Positions 1 to 6,733 of a stretch of 64,000 nt of DNA are shown here, in pieces. Under the pieces are notes generated by a model. It searched no databases. It saw nothing but the letters and a program-made list of their open reading frames with translations, and was not told where the DNA came from. Position 1 is the stretch's first letter. The number at the start of each line of letters is the position of its first letter. The stretch is from positions 9,667-73,666 of the forward strand of contig CATYZI010000008.1 in assembly GCA_958415625.1 (NCBI GenBank). Direction: 5' to 3'. Made by a program: the position numbers and the translations under genes. The DNA is from an uncultured Collinsella sp. (GTDB lineage: Bacteria; Actinomycetota; Coriobacteriia; Coriobacteriales; Coriobacteriaceae).

Positions 1-110
1 CGCCCTCGCTTATGACGTTTGGTATGTGCGCTGCTTGGGCGGTCCTTGCGCTTGTTATTGGCTATACCGTGTTCCATAAGTCCGAGCGCAAGTTCATCCT
101 CTACATCTAA
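1..110 (+). CDS. ABC-2 type polysaccharide export permease, C-terminal fragment
   Basis: The last 35 codons of a gene cut by the window edge, reading in the frame that ends at TAA 108-110. The visible residues form one hydrophobic helix (AAWAVLALVIGY) followed by a short basic tail ending SERKFILYI. That is how permeases of the Wzm/TagG/RfbA group usually end. The gene lies 11 bases before an ATP-binding subunit of the matching polysaccharide-export type, so the pair probably forms one exporter of a lipid-linked surface glycan. The permease assignment rests mainly on this neighbour, because little of the gene itself is visible. Confidence 0.6.
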   Translation, partial: PSLMTFGMCAAWAVLALVIGYTVFHKSERKFILYI

Positions 111-121
111 GGAGTGCTGTG

Positions 122-889
122 ATGACTGAATCTGTTGTTGATTACAGCGAGCAGCCTCTGGCTGTCGAGGTCGACGACGTCACCATGATCTTTAACATGG
201 CGTCCGAGTCGCTGACCAACCTCAAGGAGTACTTCATCAAGCTTGCCAAGCACGAGTTGTTCTTTGAGGAGTTTAGGGCGCTTAAGCATATTTCGTTTGA
301 TATTCATCGTGGCGAGGTCGTGGGTCTGGTTGGCACCAATGGCTCCGGCAAGTCTACGATGCTCAAGATTATCGCTGGCGTGCTTGAGCCAAGCGAGGGC
401 AGCGTTAAGGTGCACGGTAACATCGCGCCGCTGATTGAGCTTGGTGCCGGCTTTGATCCCGAGCTGACCGCCCGCGAGAACATCTATCTGAACGGCGCCC
501 TGCTCGGCTATACCAAGGAGTTCATCGACGTCAACTTTGACGGCATTATCGAGTTCGCTGAGCTTCAGAACTTTGTCGACATGCCGCTTAAGAACTTCTC
601 CTCGGGCATGGTTGCGCGTATTGCCTTTGCAATCGCGACGATTACCGAGCCCGATATTCTGATCGTTGACGAGACGCTGTCCGTCGGTGATGTGTTCTTC
701 CAGCAGAAGTGCGAGGCCCGCATCCAGCACTTTATCCAGAGCGGCGACGTGACGGTTCTGTTCGTTTCGCACTCCATGGAGCAGGTTGAGCGCATCTGCC
801 AGCGTGCCGTTTGGATTGAGAAGGGTGACCTTCGCATGGATGGCCCGGTCGATGAGGTCTGCAAGGCGTACCGCGAGCAGTTCAACTAG
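122..889 (+). CDS. Polysaccharide export ABC transporter, ATP-binding protein (Wzt/TagH type)
   Basis: A 255-residue ATPase subunit. Walker A is GTNGSGKST at residues 71-79, the signature region reads NFSSGMVARIAFA, and Walker B is DILIVDETLSVGD. The roughly 50-residue leader before the ATPase core (the NLKEYFIKL...FEEF region) is typical of O-antigen and teichoic-acid exporters (Wzt, TagH, RfbE) and rare in other ABC ATPases. The C-terminal carbohydrate-binding domain of long Wzt proteins is absent, so this is the short form. ATG 122 was chosen because GGAG at 111-114 lies 7 bases upstream; a GTG at 119 is too close. It is probably co-transcribed with the upstream permease. The exported glycan cannot be told from the sequence. 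Confidence 0.9.
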   Translation: MTESVVDYSEQPLAVEVDDVTMIFNMASESLTNLKEYFIKLAKHELFFEEFRALKHISFDIHRGEVVGLVGTNGSGKSTMLKIIAGVLEPSEGSVKVHGNIAPLIELGAGFDPELTARENIYLNGALLGYTKEFIDVNFDGIIEFAELQNFVDMPLKNFSSGMVARIAFAIATITEPDILIVDETLSVGDVFFQQKCEARIQHFIQSGDVTVLFVSHSMEQVERICQRAVWIEKGDLRMDGPVDEVCKAYREQFN

Positions 890-891
890 GT

Positions 892-897
892 TATAAT
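892..897 (+). promoter_or_regulatory. Candidate -10 box for tRNA-Arg(TCT)
   Basis: A perfect TATAAT lies three bases after the ABC ATPase stop codon and about 45 bases before the tRNA. No convincing -35 is seen 16-18 bases upstream, so the promoter call is weak. Confidence 0.35.
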
Positions 898-941
898 TAC
901 TTGCGCATGGCTGAGTTGTTTGGCTGAGCATGCGGTTATTT

Positions 942-1018
942 GCTCCATTAGCTCAGTTGGATAGAGCAGGGGACTTCTAATCCCAAGGTCGACGGTTCGA
1001 ATCCGCCATGGAGCACCA
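942..1018 (+). tRNA. tRNA-Arg (anticodon TCT)
   Basis: A complete cloverleaf of 77 bases including an encoded CCA. The acceptor stem GCTCCAT (942-948) pairs perfectly with ATGGAGC (1008-1014). The D arm is GCTC/GAGC, the anticodon loop CTTCTAA places TCT at 976-978, and the T arm contains GGTTCGAATCC. One mismatch (G-A) closes the top of the anticodon stem. It decodes AGA. Confidence 0.96.
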
Positions 1019-1027
1019 TCGTTTATT

Positions 1028-1060
1028 AAGCCCGGACCGCCTGGTGGTCTGGGCTTTTTT
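1028..1060 (+). terminator. Intrinsic terminator of tRNA-Arg(TCT)
   Basis: AAGCCCGGACC pairs with GGTCTGGGCTT over 11 bp (one G-T wobble) around a 7-base loop and runs directly into a T tract. Confidence 0.9.
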
Positions 1061-1090
1061 CATGGTCCCTTAGATGATTTAAAGGATTCG

Positions 1091-2092
1091 TTATTCCGCC
1101 TTCAGACACTCGGGCAAACCGCTTGCAACTGCATTCATCGCTTGCGGCTTGAGATACTGCTCATTGAGCTTTGCCTTCTTGTAGGCATAGCGAGTATCTG
1201 CCGAATATTTGACCAATACATCGGTAAAGAAGCGCTCCCAGCTCAGGTAATCGCGGCTTTCGATATAGCTCGATGGGTCCTCGAGAATCATGGGAATGTC
1301 GTTGCTGGGGATAAGGCCAGATCGCAGAAGCGTCCACTCAAACGATTCTGGAAGAAACAGACGAACGTTCTTGTAAACGCGCTGCCCCAGCACCTTTTCG
1401 ATGTAGGGGCCAAACGCTGCGCCATCTCCTATGGCGAGGACGTTTTGTTCTGGACATTCGTGAATCATTCGCTTTAGATTTGCTACGCCGGTGGCGGTGT
1501 AGCAGGGGATTCCCAACTGATTGCACAGGGCGCTGTAGAATTGATATCCGGACTTACTGTCCTCGACAACTACGGCGTCGGGTATCTCGAATCCAACATT
1601 TAGATCCTGATACAACATGCTTGCCGTGTGGTCATATAGCGGCTTGGTCACCGAGTAGAAGCGTCTGTCGCTCTTGCGGCCATTAATTGTCTTGCTTGTG
1701 GTGTTGACTAGCTTTAGGATCTCGTCGACGCTGTAGGGGAGTTCGTTGGCGTCGCGACGAGATATCAGAACAAAATAGTTGGATGATCCGTTGATGGCTT
1801 TGGCGAAGTCCTTTGAGTAGATAAACTCGTTGCCCTCATCTAGAAAGACGATCGAATCTTCGATGATCGACAGCTCGCGTTCCCAGCGTCTGCCGGAAAG
1901 CGTTTCGCAGGGCACGTCGCAGCTGAGTGTAACGCCGCTTTCCGGTCCTCGGTCGTTGAAGTCGCGAATCATCGAGATGAGCGTCGTTTTGCCCGTGCCG
2001 CTGTTGCCGCGAATGAAGGAAATGTTGCGTTTAAAGGTGAGTGTGTATTTGACCTTTGCACGCTCTACGACAACGGTATGCGTTCCCTTCAT
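1091..2092 (-). CDS. P-loop ATPase with TOPRIM-like C-terminal half, function unknown
   Basis: A 333-residue protein not recognised as any named family. The N-terminal half begins with beta strands that lead into a P-loop, GNSGTGKTT (residues 29-37), and has a Walker B-like SIVFLDEGNEF (D85, E86). The second half has features that resemble a TOPRIM fold: a strand ending in an acidic residue (AVVVED, E177), then a strand plus acidic turn (VLAIGDGAAFG, D223), then LPESFEW (E252). The usual DxD pair is not intact, so the TOPRIM reading is inference. The overall plan recalls a compact OLD-like ATPase-TOPRIM protein. Its ATG overlaps the stop of the upstream DUF4869-type gene by one base (TAATG), so the two are almost certainly translated as a unit. 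By eye the region is richer in A/T than its neighbours. Confidence 0.75.
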   Translation of the reverse strand: MKGTHTVVVERAKVKYTLTFKRNISFIRGNSGTGKTTLISMIRDFNDRGPESGVTLSCDVPCETLSGRRWERELSIIEDSIVFLDEGNEFIYSKDFAKAINGSSNYFVLISRRDANELPYSVDEILKLVNTTSKTINGRKSDRRFYSVTKPLYDHTASMLYQDLNVGFEIPDAVVVEDSKSGYQFYSALCNQLGIPCYTATGVANLKRMIHECPEQNVLAIGDGAAFGPYIEKVLGQRVYKNVRLFLPESFEWTLLRSGLIPSNDIPMILEDPSSYIESRDYLSWERFFTDVLVKYSADTRYAYKKAKLNEQYLKPQAMNAVASGLPECLKAE

Positions 2093-2541
2093 TACTCATC
2101 AACATCCAAAAAGTCATTCGTGGCGCCGACAAACTCCTGCATGTTTCTGACGATGCGGTCATCGTTTTCAATGCGGATTTCAAAGTTCTTCCAGGGGAAC
2201 TTCATGATGTGGTAAAGGGTCACCAGCACATCCTGCTCTTTGCCGATTTTGAGCAGCCACCGGGCACAGTTGTCTCCGCAGGTAGAGGCGTTGAACACCA
2301 TATTTGGGAGATTGCACACCAGCAGCAGCGTCTTAACGCCGCCGGACAGTTCGAGTGGGGTGATCGAGCCCAGCTGTTTGCTTACGATGTTGTGGGGACC
2401 GATGAGCTCTGATCCGTCCACGCTTTTAATAATCTGTGCGGCCATAGGGTCTTCGAACCAGGAATCCAGGTATGAGTTCCTAAAATAGGTTTCGGTATCG
2501 TAGATGGAACCGGGGTAATCCCCCAGATGGATGCTTAACAT
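2092..2541 (-). CDS. DUF4869-like protein, partner of the P-loop ATPase
   Basis: A 149-residue protein that matches, from memory, the DUF4869 family of uncharacterised proteins from gut Firmicutes and Actinobacteria. Features include an N-terminal LSIHLGDYPG strand-turn, DTETYFRNSY, a central LSGGVKTLLL strand and a conserved FNASTCGDNCARWLL motif with two cysteines. The open frame extends further upstream, but ATG 2541 is preferred because TGGAG lies 8 bases before it and the extension has no family character. It is first in a two-gene unit, its stop overlapping the ATPase start. No catalytic motif is evident and the function is unknown. Confidence 0.72.
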   Translation of the reverse strand: MLSIHLGDYPGSIYDTETYFRNSYLDSWFEDPMAAQIIKSVDGSELIGPHNIVSKQLGSITPLELSGGVKTLLLVCNLPNMVFNASTCGDNCARWLLKIGKEQDVLVTLYHIMKFPWKNFEIRIENDDRIVRNMQEFVGATNDFLDVDE

Positions 2542-2585
2542 GCGCGTCTCCAGACGTTGTGTGACTGCAATGATTATATGCCAGT

Positions 2586-2626
2586 AATAAAGTGCCGCCA
2601 GTAGCGAGGTTGCTGCTGGCGGCACT
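2586..2626 (-). terminator. Terminator of aroQ and the aro operon
   Basis: AGTGCCGCCAG (2591-2601) pairs perfectly with CTGGCGGCACT (2616-2626), and four more pairs extend the stem inward, leaving a 6-base loop. On the minus strand the stem is followed by TTATTA, a modest U tract. Confidence 0.75.
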
Positions 2627-2671
2627 GGCATTATTAGCGTGTGAATCGCGTTGATGGATTTGCTCGCGAGG

Positions 2672-3109
2672 CTACTTTTCGAGACGCTCCCTCAGCAGCT
2701 CCAACGCATGGGCGTAGCCCTGGAGGCCTTCGCCGGTGATGGTGGCAAAACAGGCCAGGCGGGCGTAGCTTACCTGGCGGAAGTCCTCGCGCGTCTCGAC
2801 GGCACTGATGTGGACCTCGACGGCAGGGATGGCGACGGCCTTGAGGGCGTCCAGGATCGCTACGCTCGTGTGTGTGTAAGCCGCCGGGTTAATGACGATG
2901 CCGTCGACCTTGCCGTATGCCTCCTGGATCTTGTCGACGATGCTGCCCTCGTGGTTGGACTGGAAGACCTCGACCTCGTCGAAGCCCTGCGCGGCGCCTG
3001 CCTCCTTGCAGATCTGGACCAAGCGGTCGTAGTTGTCGCTGCCGTAGATGCCCGGCTCGCGAATGCCGAGCATGTTGAGGTTGGGTCCGTTGATGACGAG
3101 AGCTTTCAT
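2672..3109 (-). CDS. aroQ: 3-dehydroquinate dehydratase, type II
   Basis: Dehydrates 3-dehydroquinate to 3-dehydroshikimate, the third step of the shikimate pathway. At 145 residues it has the normal size of the dodecameric type II enzyme. Visible family motifs are GPNLNMLG at residues 8-15, the catalytic tyrosine in GIYG (Y22), SNHEG (51-55), NPAAYTHTS (74-82) and the catalytic histidine in EVHIS (H100). It is the last gene of the aro operon, 85 bases beyond aroE/K and after a strong hairpin. Its Shine-Dalgarno sequence (AAAGGAAG) lies inside a third copy of that hairpin's arm. See the findings for a possible regulatory switch. Confidence 0.96.
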   Translation of the reverse strand: MKALVINGPNLNMLGIREPGIYGSDNYDRLVQICKEAGAAQGFDEVEVFQSNHEGSIVDKIQEAYGKVDGIVINPAAYTHTSVAILDALKAVAIPAVEVHISAVETREDFRQVSYARLACFATITGEGLQGYAHALELLRERLEK

Positions 3110-3117
3110 GGTTGCTT

Positions 3118-3130
3118 CCTTTGTGGTTGG
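3118..3130 (-). repeat. Third copy of the aroEK-aroQ repeat, overlapping the aroQ RBS
   Basis: On the minus strand the sequence CAACCACAAAGG repeats the first arm of the hairpin at 3152-3192 and runs into AAGGAAG, the ribosome binding site of aroQ. The second hairpin arm (3152-3167) could pair with this copy instead of with its own partner. Confidence 0.7.
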
Positions 3131-3151
3131 TCGGGCGGTGCGACGGAATTG

Positions 3152-3192
3152 AAAACAACCACAAAGGTGCCTGGCCCCTTTGTGGTTGTTTT
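3152..3192 (-). terminator. Strong hairpin terminator between aroE/K and aroQ
   Basis: A perfect 16-bp inverted repeat (AAAACAACCACAAAGG against its complement) with a 9-base loop. A/T tracts on both sides make it terminator-like on both strands. It sits 2 bases beyond the aroE/K stop and before aroQ, so aroQ expression probably depends on read-through or on a separate promoter that I could not identify. Confidence 0.8.
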
Positions 3193-3194
3193 TG

Positions 3195-4445
3195 TTAGAG
3201 AGCGGGTGGGAGGGTGTCGAGGAGGGCTCGGGCGGTGTTGGCGGCGCAGTCGCGTGAGTCGATGATGTAGTCGGCCCAGGCGCGGTAGCGCGGCATGCGC
3301 TGCTCGGCCAGCTTGTCGATACCGTCGCGGGCGGTGATGGGACGACCCTTGTGGGCGAGCTCGTCGAGCTTACGGTTGAGCATCACAATCTGGCTGTTCT
3401 GGTGCAGCAGCGGGTAGTTCTCGTCTCGCGTGACGACGCCGCCGCCGGTGGAAAGCACCAGGCCGCTGCGCTTGGAGATGTCGGCCAGTGCCGCCGTCTC
3501 CTGCTCACGGAAGGCCGGCTCGCCGCGCTCGACGATAAAGTCTGAGCAAGGCATGCCCAGACGCTCCTCGAGGGCGCGGTCCAGGTCGATGTGTTCGCGG
3601 CCGGTGATCAGGGCGATCTGCTCACCCACGCGGGTTTTGCCCGAGCCCGGCATGCCGATCAGGGCGATGTTCTGCTCGCGGCACGACAGGCGCTCCGTCA
3701 CGTCCAGGATGCGCTCGCGCGGAGTGACCTGGCCGGTATAACGCTCGACGGCTTGCGCCGCCTGGGCCACGAGCATGAGCAGGCCGCCGATGCAGGGGAT
3801 GTCGCGGCGCTCGGCCTCGAGCATGAGTCCCGTGCGGGCGGGATTGTAGACGATATCGATGATGCCCTCGAGCGCGTCGAGCCCCTCGAGCGCGCAAGGC
3901 GCGTCGGGGCAGTGGGGGAACATGCCGGCAGGCGTGCAGTTGACGAGCAACGCGGCGTCGGACTGCTGTGCGATGTTGTCGTAGTTGACCTCGCTCGCGC
4001 GTCCCACGGGTACCACAATCGCACCCAGGTCGCCCAGCACCATACTTGCCGTGGTGCCGGCGCCGCCGGTGGCTCCGAGCACGAGGACCTTCTTGCCGGC
4101 AATCTCCACACCCAGCTCCTCGACCAGGCATTGGAAGCCGAAGTAGTCGGTGTTGTCGCCGCGCAGACGGCCATCGGGCAGTCGCGTGATCGTGTTGACG
4201 TTGCCCATACGCTCGGCCAGCGGGCTCAGCTCGTCCAGGTAGTCCATGACGGCACGCTTGTAGGGAATGGTCACGTTGGTGCCCTCCCACTCGTCGCCCG
4301 TCATAAAGGCCTCAAGATCCTCGGGCTCGCGCTCAAAACGTACGTACTCAAGCCCCGCGAGTTCCTTGTAGATGGTCGGGGTGTAGCTGTGGCCCAGCAC
4401 GCGGCCCAGCACGCCGTAGGGGCGGGTTGCGGCGGCATCGGTCAT
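3195..4445 (-). CDS. aroE-aroK: Fused shikimate dehydrogenase / shikimate kinase
   Basis: A 416-residue bifunctional enzyme. Residues about 1-258 are shikimate dehydrogenase (3-dehydroshikimate plus NADPH to shikimate), with GTNVTIPYK, GDNTDYFG and the Rossmann turn VLGATGGAG. Residues about 259-416 are shikimate kinase (ATP-dependent 3-phosphorylation), with P-loop GMPGSGKT at 264-271 (K270), the DLD shikimate-binding region (HIDLDRALE) and the STGGGVV loop. Both active sites look intact. The usual arrangement is two separate proteins, so this is a true fusion of consecutive pathway steps. The start ATG directly abuts the pheA stop (TAGATG), indicating translational coupling. Confidence 0.95.
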   Translation of the reverse strand: MTDAAATRPYGVLGRVLGHSYTPTIYKELAGLEYVRFEREPEDLEAFMTGDEWEGTNVTIPYKRAVMDYLDELSPLAERMGNVNTITRLPDGRLRGDNTDYFGFQCLVEELGVEIAGKKVLVLGATGGAGTTASMVLGDLGAIVVPVGRASEVNYDNIAQQSDAALLVNCTPAGMFPHCPDAPCALEGLDALEGIIDIVYNPARTGLMLEAERRDIPCIGGLLMLVAQAAQAVERYTGQVTPRERILDVTERLSCREQNIALIGMPGSGKTRVGEQIALITGREHIDLDRALEERLGMPCSDFIVERGEPAFREQETAALADISKRSGLVLSTGGGVVTRDENYPLLHQNSQIVMLNRKLDELAHKGRPITARDGIDKLAEQRMPRYRAWADYIIDSRDCAANTARALLDTLPPAL

Positions 4446-5591
4446 CTAGAGCACCTCCGTGTAGCTGCCAAAGTAGGTGAAGCTCTCGCACACGTCGTCG
4501 ATGGAATCGAGCAGGTCGTCGAGGGCCCTGCTGCCAAAGGGGCAGTCCAGGTCAAAGTAGAACATAAACTCAAAGTCGCGGCCGGGGATGGGACGGCTCT
4601 CGAGCTTGATGAGGTTGATGTTGAGGGCGTAGAAGCGCTCGAGCACGCGGTAGAGTGCGCCCGGCTCGTTGGTTGTGGTGATCATGAGCGAGGTGCGGTT
4701 GGCACCGGGATAGACGCGCGGCTCGCGGCTGATGACGACAAAGCGCGTGTAGTTGTTGTCCGAGTCCTGGATGTTGGGCTCCAGTATCTCCAGGCCATAC
4801 AGCGCGGCGCAGCTGCGCGAGGCGATGGCGGCGACGTCGGCGCGCTCGGAGTTGGCAACCATCTCGGCCGACATGGCGGTGTTGGGGTACTTGGTGGCGT
4901 GCAGGTTTCGGTTCTCGATATAGCCGGCGCACTGGGCAATGGCTTGGCCGTGGCTGTAAACCTCGCGCACGTCTGAGAGCTTGGTGCCGGGCTTGACGAG
5001 CAGATTGTGGTCGATCTTGAGGCGCAGCGAGCGCACGATATGGAAGTCGAACTGCGCGAGCAGGTCGTAGACGGCGTTGACGGAACCTGCGGTGGAGTTT
5101 TCGATGGGCAGTACGCCAAACTCGCAGAAGCCGTCGCGCACGGCGCGCATAACGCCCTTGAAGGTCTCGAAGAACGCGATGTCGGGCACGTCGAAGAGCT
5201 TGCACGCGGCGATCTGGCTGTAGGCGCCTTCGACGCCCTGGCAGGCGACGGTGGCCGTCTGGGGGAAAGGCGTGTCAAAGGCTACGGCCGTAGCGTGGGC
5301 CTGTTGCGAGACGGTGATGCCCTTGAGTTCGTTGATGTAGCGCTGCTGCTCGGCCTTGCTCATGCTCATGAGGAGACGGAACAGGGTGATGGTCTGCGCC
5401 TCGTAGCGCTCGGGCACGCGGTCGGCAAGGTTGTTGAGCTTGGAGCGTTCGCGGGCGGGGTCGAAGACGGCCTTGCCCATCTCGATCTTTGATTTGGCGA
5501 CCTCGGTGGCAATGTCCATGCGCTCGACAAAGCTGTTGAGGAGCGTGGTGTCGATGCCATCGATGGTCTGGCGGATGTCAGCAAGGTCCAT
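4446..5591 (-). CDS. pheA: Chorismate mutase / prephenate dehydratase (P-protein)
   Basis: Converts chorismate to prephenate and then to phenylpyruvate for phenylalanine synthesis. The protein has 381 residues. The N-terminal part (about 1-95, MDLADIRQTIDGIDTTLL onward) is an AroQ-type all-helical chorismate mutase domain. The middle contains the prephenate dehydratase signature NYTRFVVIS with the catalytic threonine. The C-terminal ACT domain carries GALYRVLERF and the ESRP motif that binds feedback phenylalanine. ATG 5591 was chosen over an upstream in-frame start because AAAGGGG precedes it by 8 bases and the protein then begins at the mutase domain. The aroC stop lies 43 bases upstream. 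Confidence 0.95.
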   Translation of the reverse strand: MDLADIRQTIDGIDTTLLNSFVERMDIATEVAKSKIEMGKAVFDPARERSKLNNLADRVPERYEAQTITLFRLLMSMSKAEQQRYINELKGITVSQQAHATAVAFDTPFPQTATVACQGVEGAYSQIAACKLFDVPDIAFFETFKGVMRAVRDGFCEFGVLPIENSTAGSVNAVYDLLAQFDFHIVRSLRLKIDHNLLVKPGTKLSDVREVYSHGQAIAQCAGYIENRNLHATKYPNTAMSAEMVANSERADVAAIASRSCAALYGLEILEPNIQDSDNNYTRFVVISREPRVYPGANRTSLMITTTNEPGALYRVLERFYALNINLIKLESRPIPGRDFEFMFYFDLDCPFGSRALDDLLDSIDDVCESFTYFGSYTEVL

Positions 5592-5634
5592 AGGGACCCC
5601 TTTCACGTGTCGGGGGATGTTGAGGGGCGGGTAG

Positions 5635-6732
5635 TTAGCGCTGGGCGGCGTCTTCGAGGAGGGCGTCCCAGATGGCAAGGGCGGCGGCTGCCTCGGCTAC
5701 GGGGACAGCTCGGGGGACGATGCAGGGATCGTGGCGGCCGTGGACCGAGAGCTCGGCATTTTCCATAGCGTCCATGTCCACCGTCTGCTGCTCGCGGCCA
5801 ATGGAGGGCGTCGGCTTTACGGCCATGCGCCACATGACGGGCGCGCCGGTCGAAATACCGCCCAGGATGCCGCCGGCGTTGTTGGACTCGACCTCGATCT
5901 CGCCGGTCTCGGCATCGATGCGATACGGATCATTGTTCTCGCTGCCGCGCATGGCGGCCACGGCAAAGCCCATGCCAAACTCCACGCCCTTTACGGCGGG
6001 AATGCCAAACGCGATCTGCGCGATGCGGTTCTCGATGCCGTCGAACATGGGGTCGCCGATACCTGCGGGAAGCCCGTAAATGCCGCACTCCACGATGCCG
6101 CCGATGCTGTCGAGTTCGTCGCGCGCAGCTAGGATTTCCTCGCGCATGCGGCCGGCTGCGGCGGCGTCAATGCACGGCAGATCGTTCGTAAGGATCGCCT
6201 TGCGGTCGGCCTCGCGATAGACCATATCGTCCATGGGCAGGTCGGAGATGCCGCCGATCTGCGCCACGTGCGCCATGACCTTAATGCCGCGGGCCTCGAG
6301 CGCCTGCAGCGCAATGCCGCCGGCGATGCATAAGGGGGCCGTTAGGCGGCCGGAGAAATGACCGCCACCGGCGACATCGTGCATGTTGTGATACTTCACG
6401 CGCGCAGGGAAGTCCGCATGTCCGGGGCGGGGCTTGCGGCGCAGCTCGGAGTAATCCTTGGAGCGCGTGTTGGTGTTTTCGATAATCGCGGCGATGGGTG
6501 CGCCGGTGGTGTGTCCATCGACCACACCGGCAATGATATGCGCGGTATCGGCCTCGCGGCGTTTGGTTGCGGTCTCGTCGCGACCGGGGGCACGACGGTC
6601 GAGGAAGGCCTGCAGCTGCTCCTGGTCAACAGCGATGCCCGCCGGAATGCCATCGAGCGAGCAGCCGATGGCGGGGGAGTGCGACTGGCCGAAGATGCTT
6701 AAGTGCAAGACGTTGCCAAAGGTCGAGGACAT
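5635..6732 (-). CDS. aroC: Chorismate synthase
   Basis: Catalyses the FMN-dependent 1,4-elimination of phosphate from EPSP to give chorismate. At 365 residues it has the usual size. The N-terminus MSSTFGNVLHLSIFGQSHS has the family GxSHG-like region, with Q in place of E. RRAPGRDE, PGHADFPARVKY, GGGHFSGR and GIEFGxGF-like (GVEFGMGF) segments are all visible. The enzyme needs reduced FMN. Its ATG is one base downstream of the aroA stop, so translation is coupled. Confidence 0.96.
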   Translation of the reverse strand: MSSTFGNVLHLSIFGQSHSPAIGCSLDGIPAGIAVDQEQLQAFLDRRAPGRDETATKRREADTAHIIAGVVDGHTTGAPIAAIIENTNTRSKDYSELRRKPRPGHADFPARVKYHNMHDVAGGGHFSGRLTAPLCIAGGIALQALEARGIKVMAHVAQIGGISDLPMDDMVYREADRKAILTNDLPCIDAAAAGRMREEILAARDELDSIGGIVECGIYGLPAGIGDPMFDGIENRIAQIAFGIPAVKGVEFGMGFAVAAMRGSENNDPYRIDAETGEIEVESNNAGGILGGISTGAPVMWRMAVKPTPSIGREQQTVDMDAMENAELSVHGRHDPCIVPRAVPVAEAAAALAIWDALLEDAAQR

Positions 6733-6733
6733 G

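Noticed and set aside
2542..2631. N-terminal extension of the DUF4869-like protein.
   Set aside because: The extra 30 residues overlap the aroQ terminator palindrome, lack family character, and a better RBS precedes the internal ATG.
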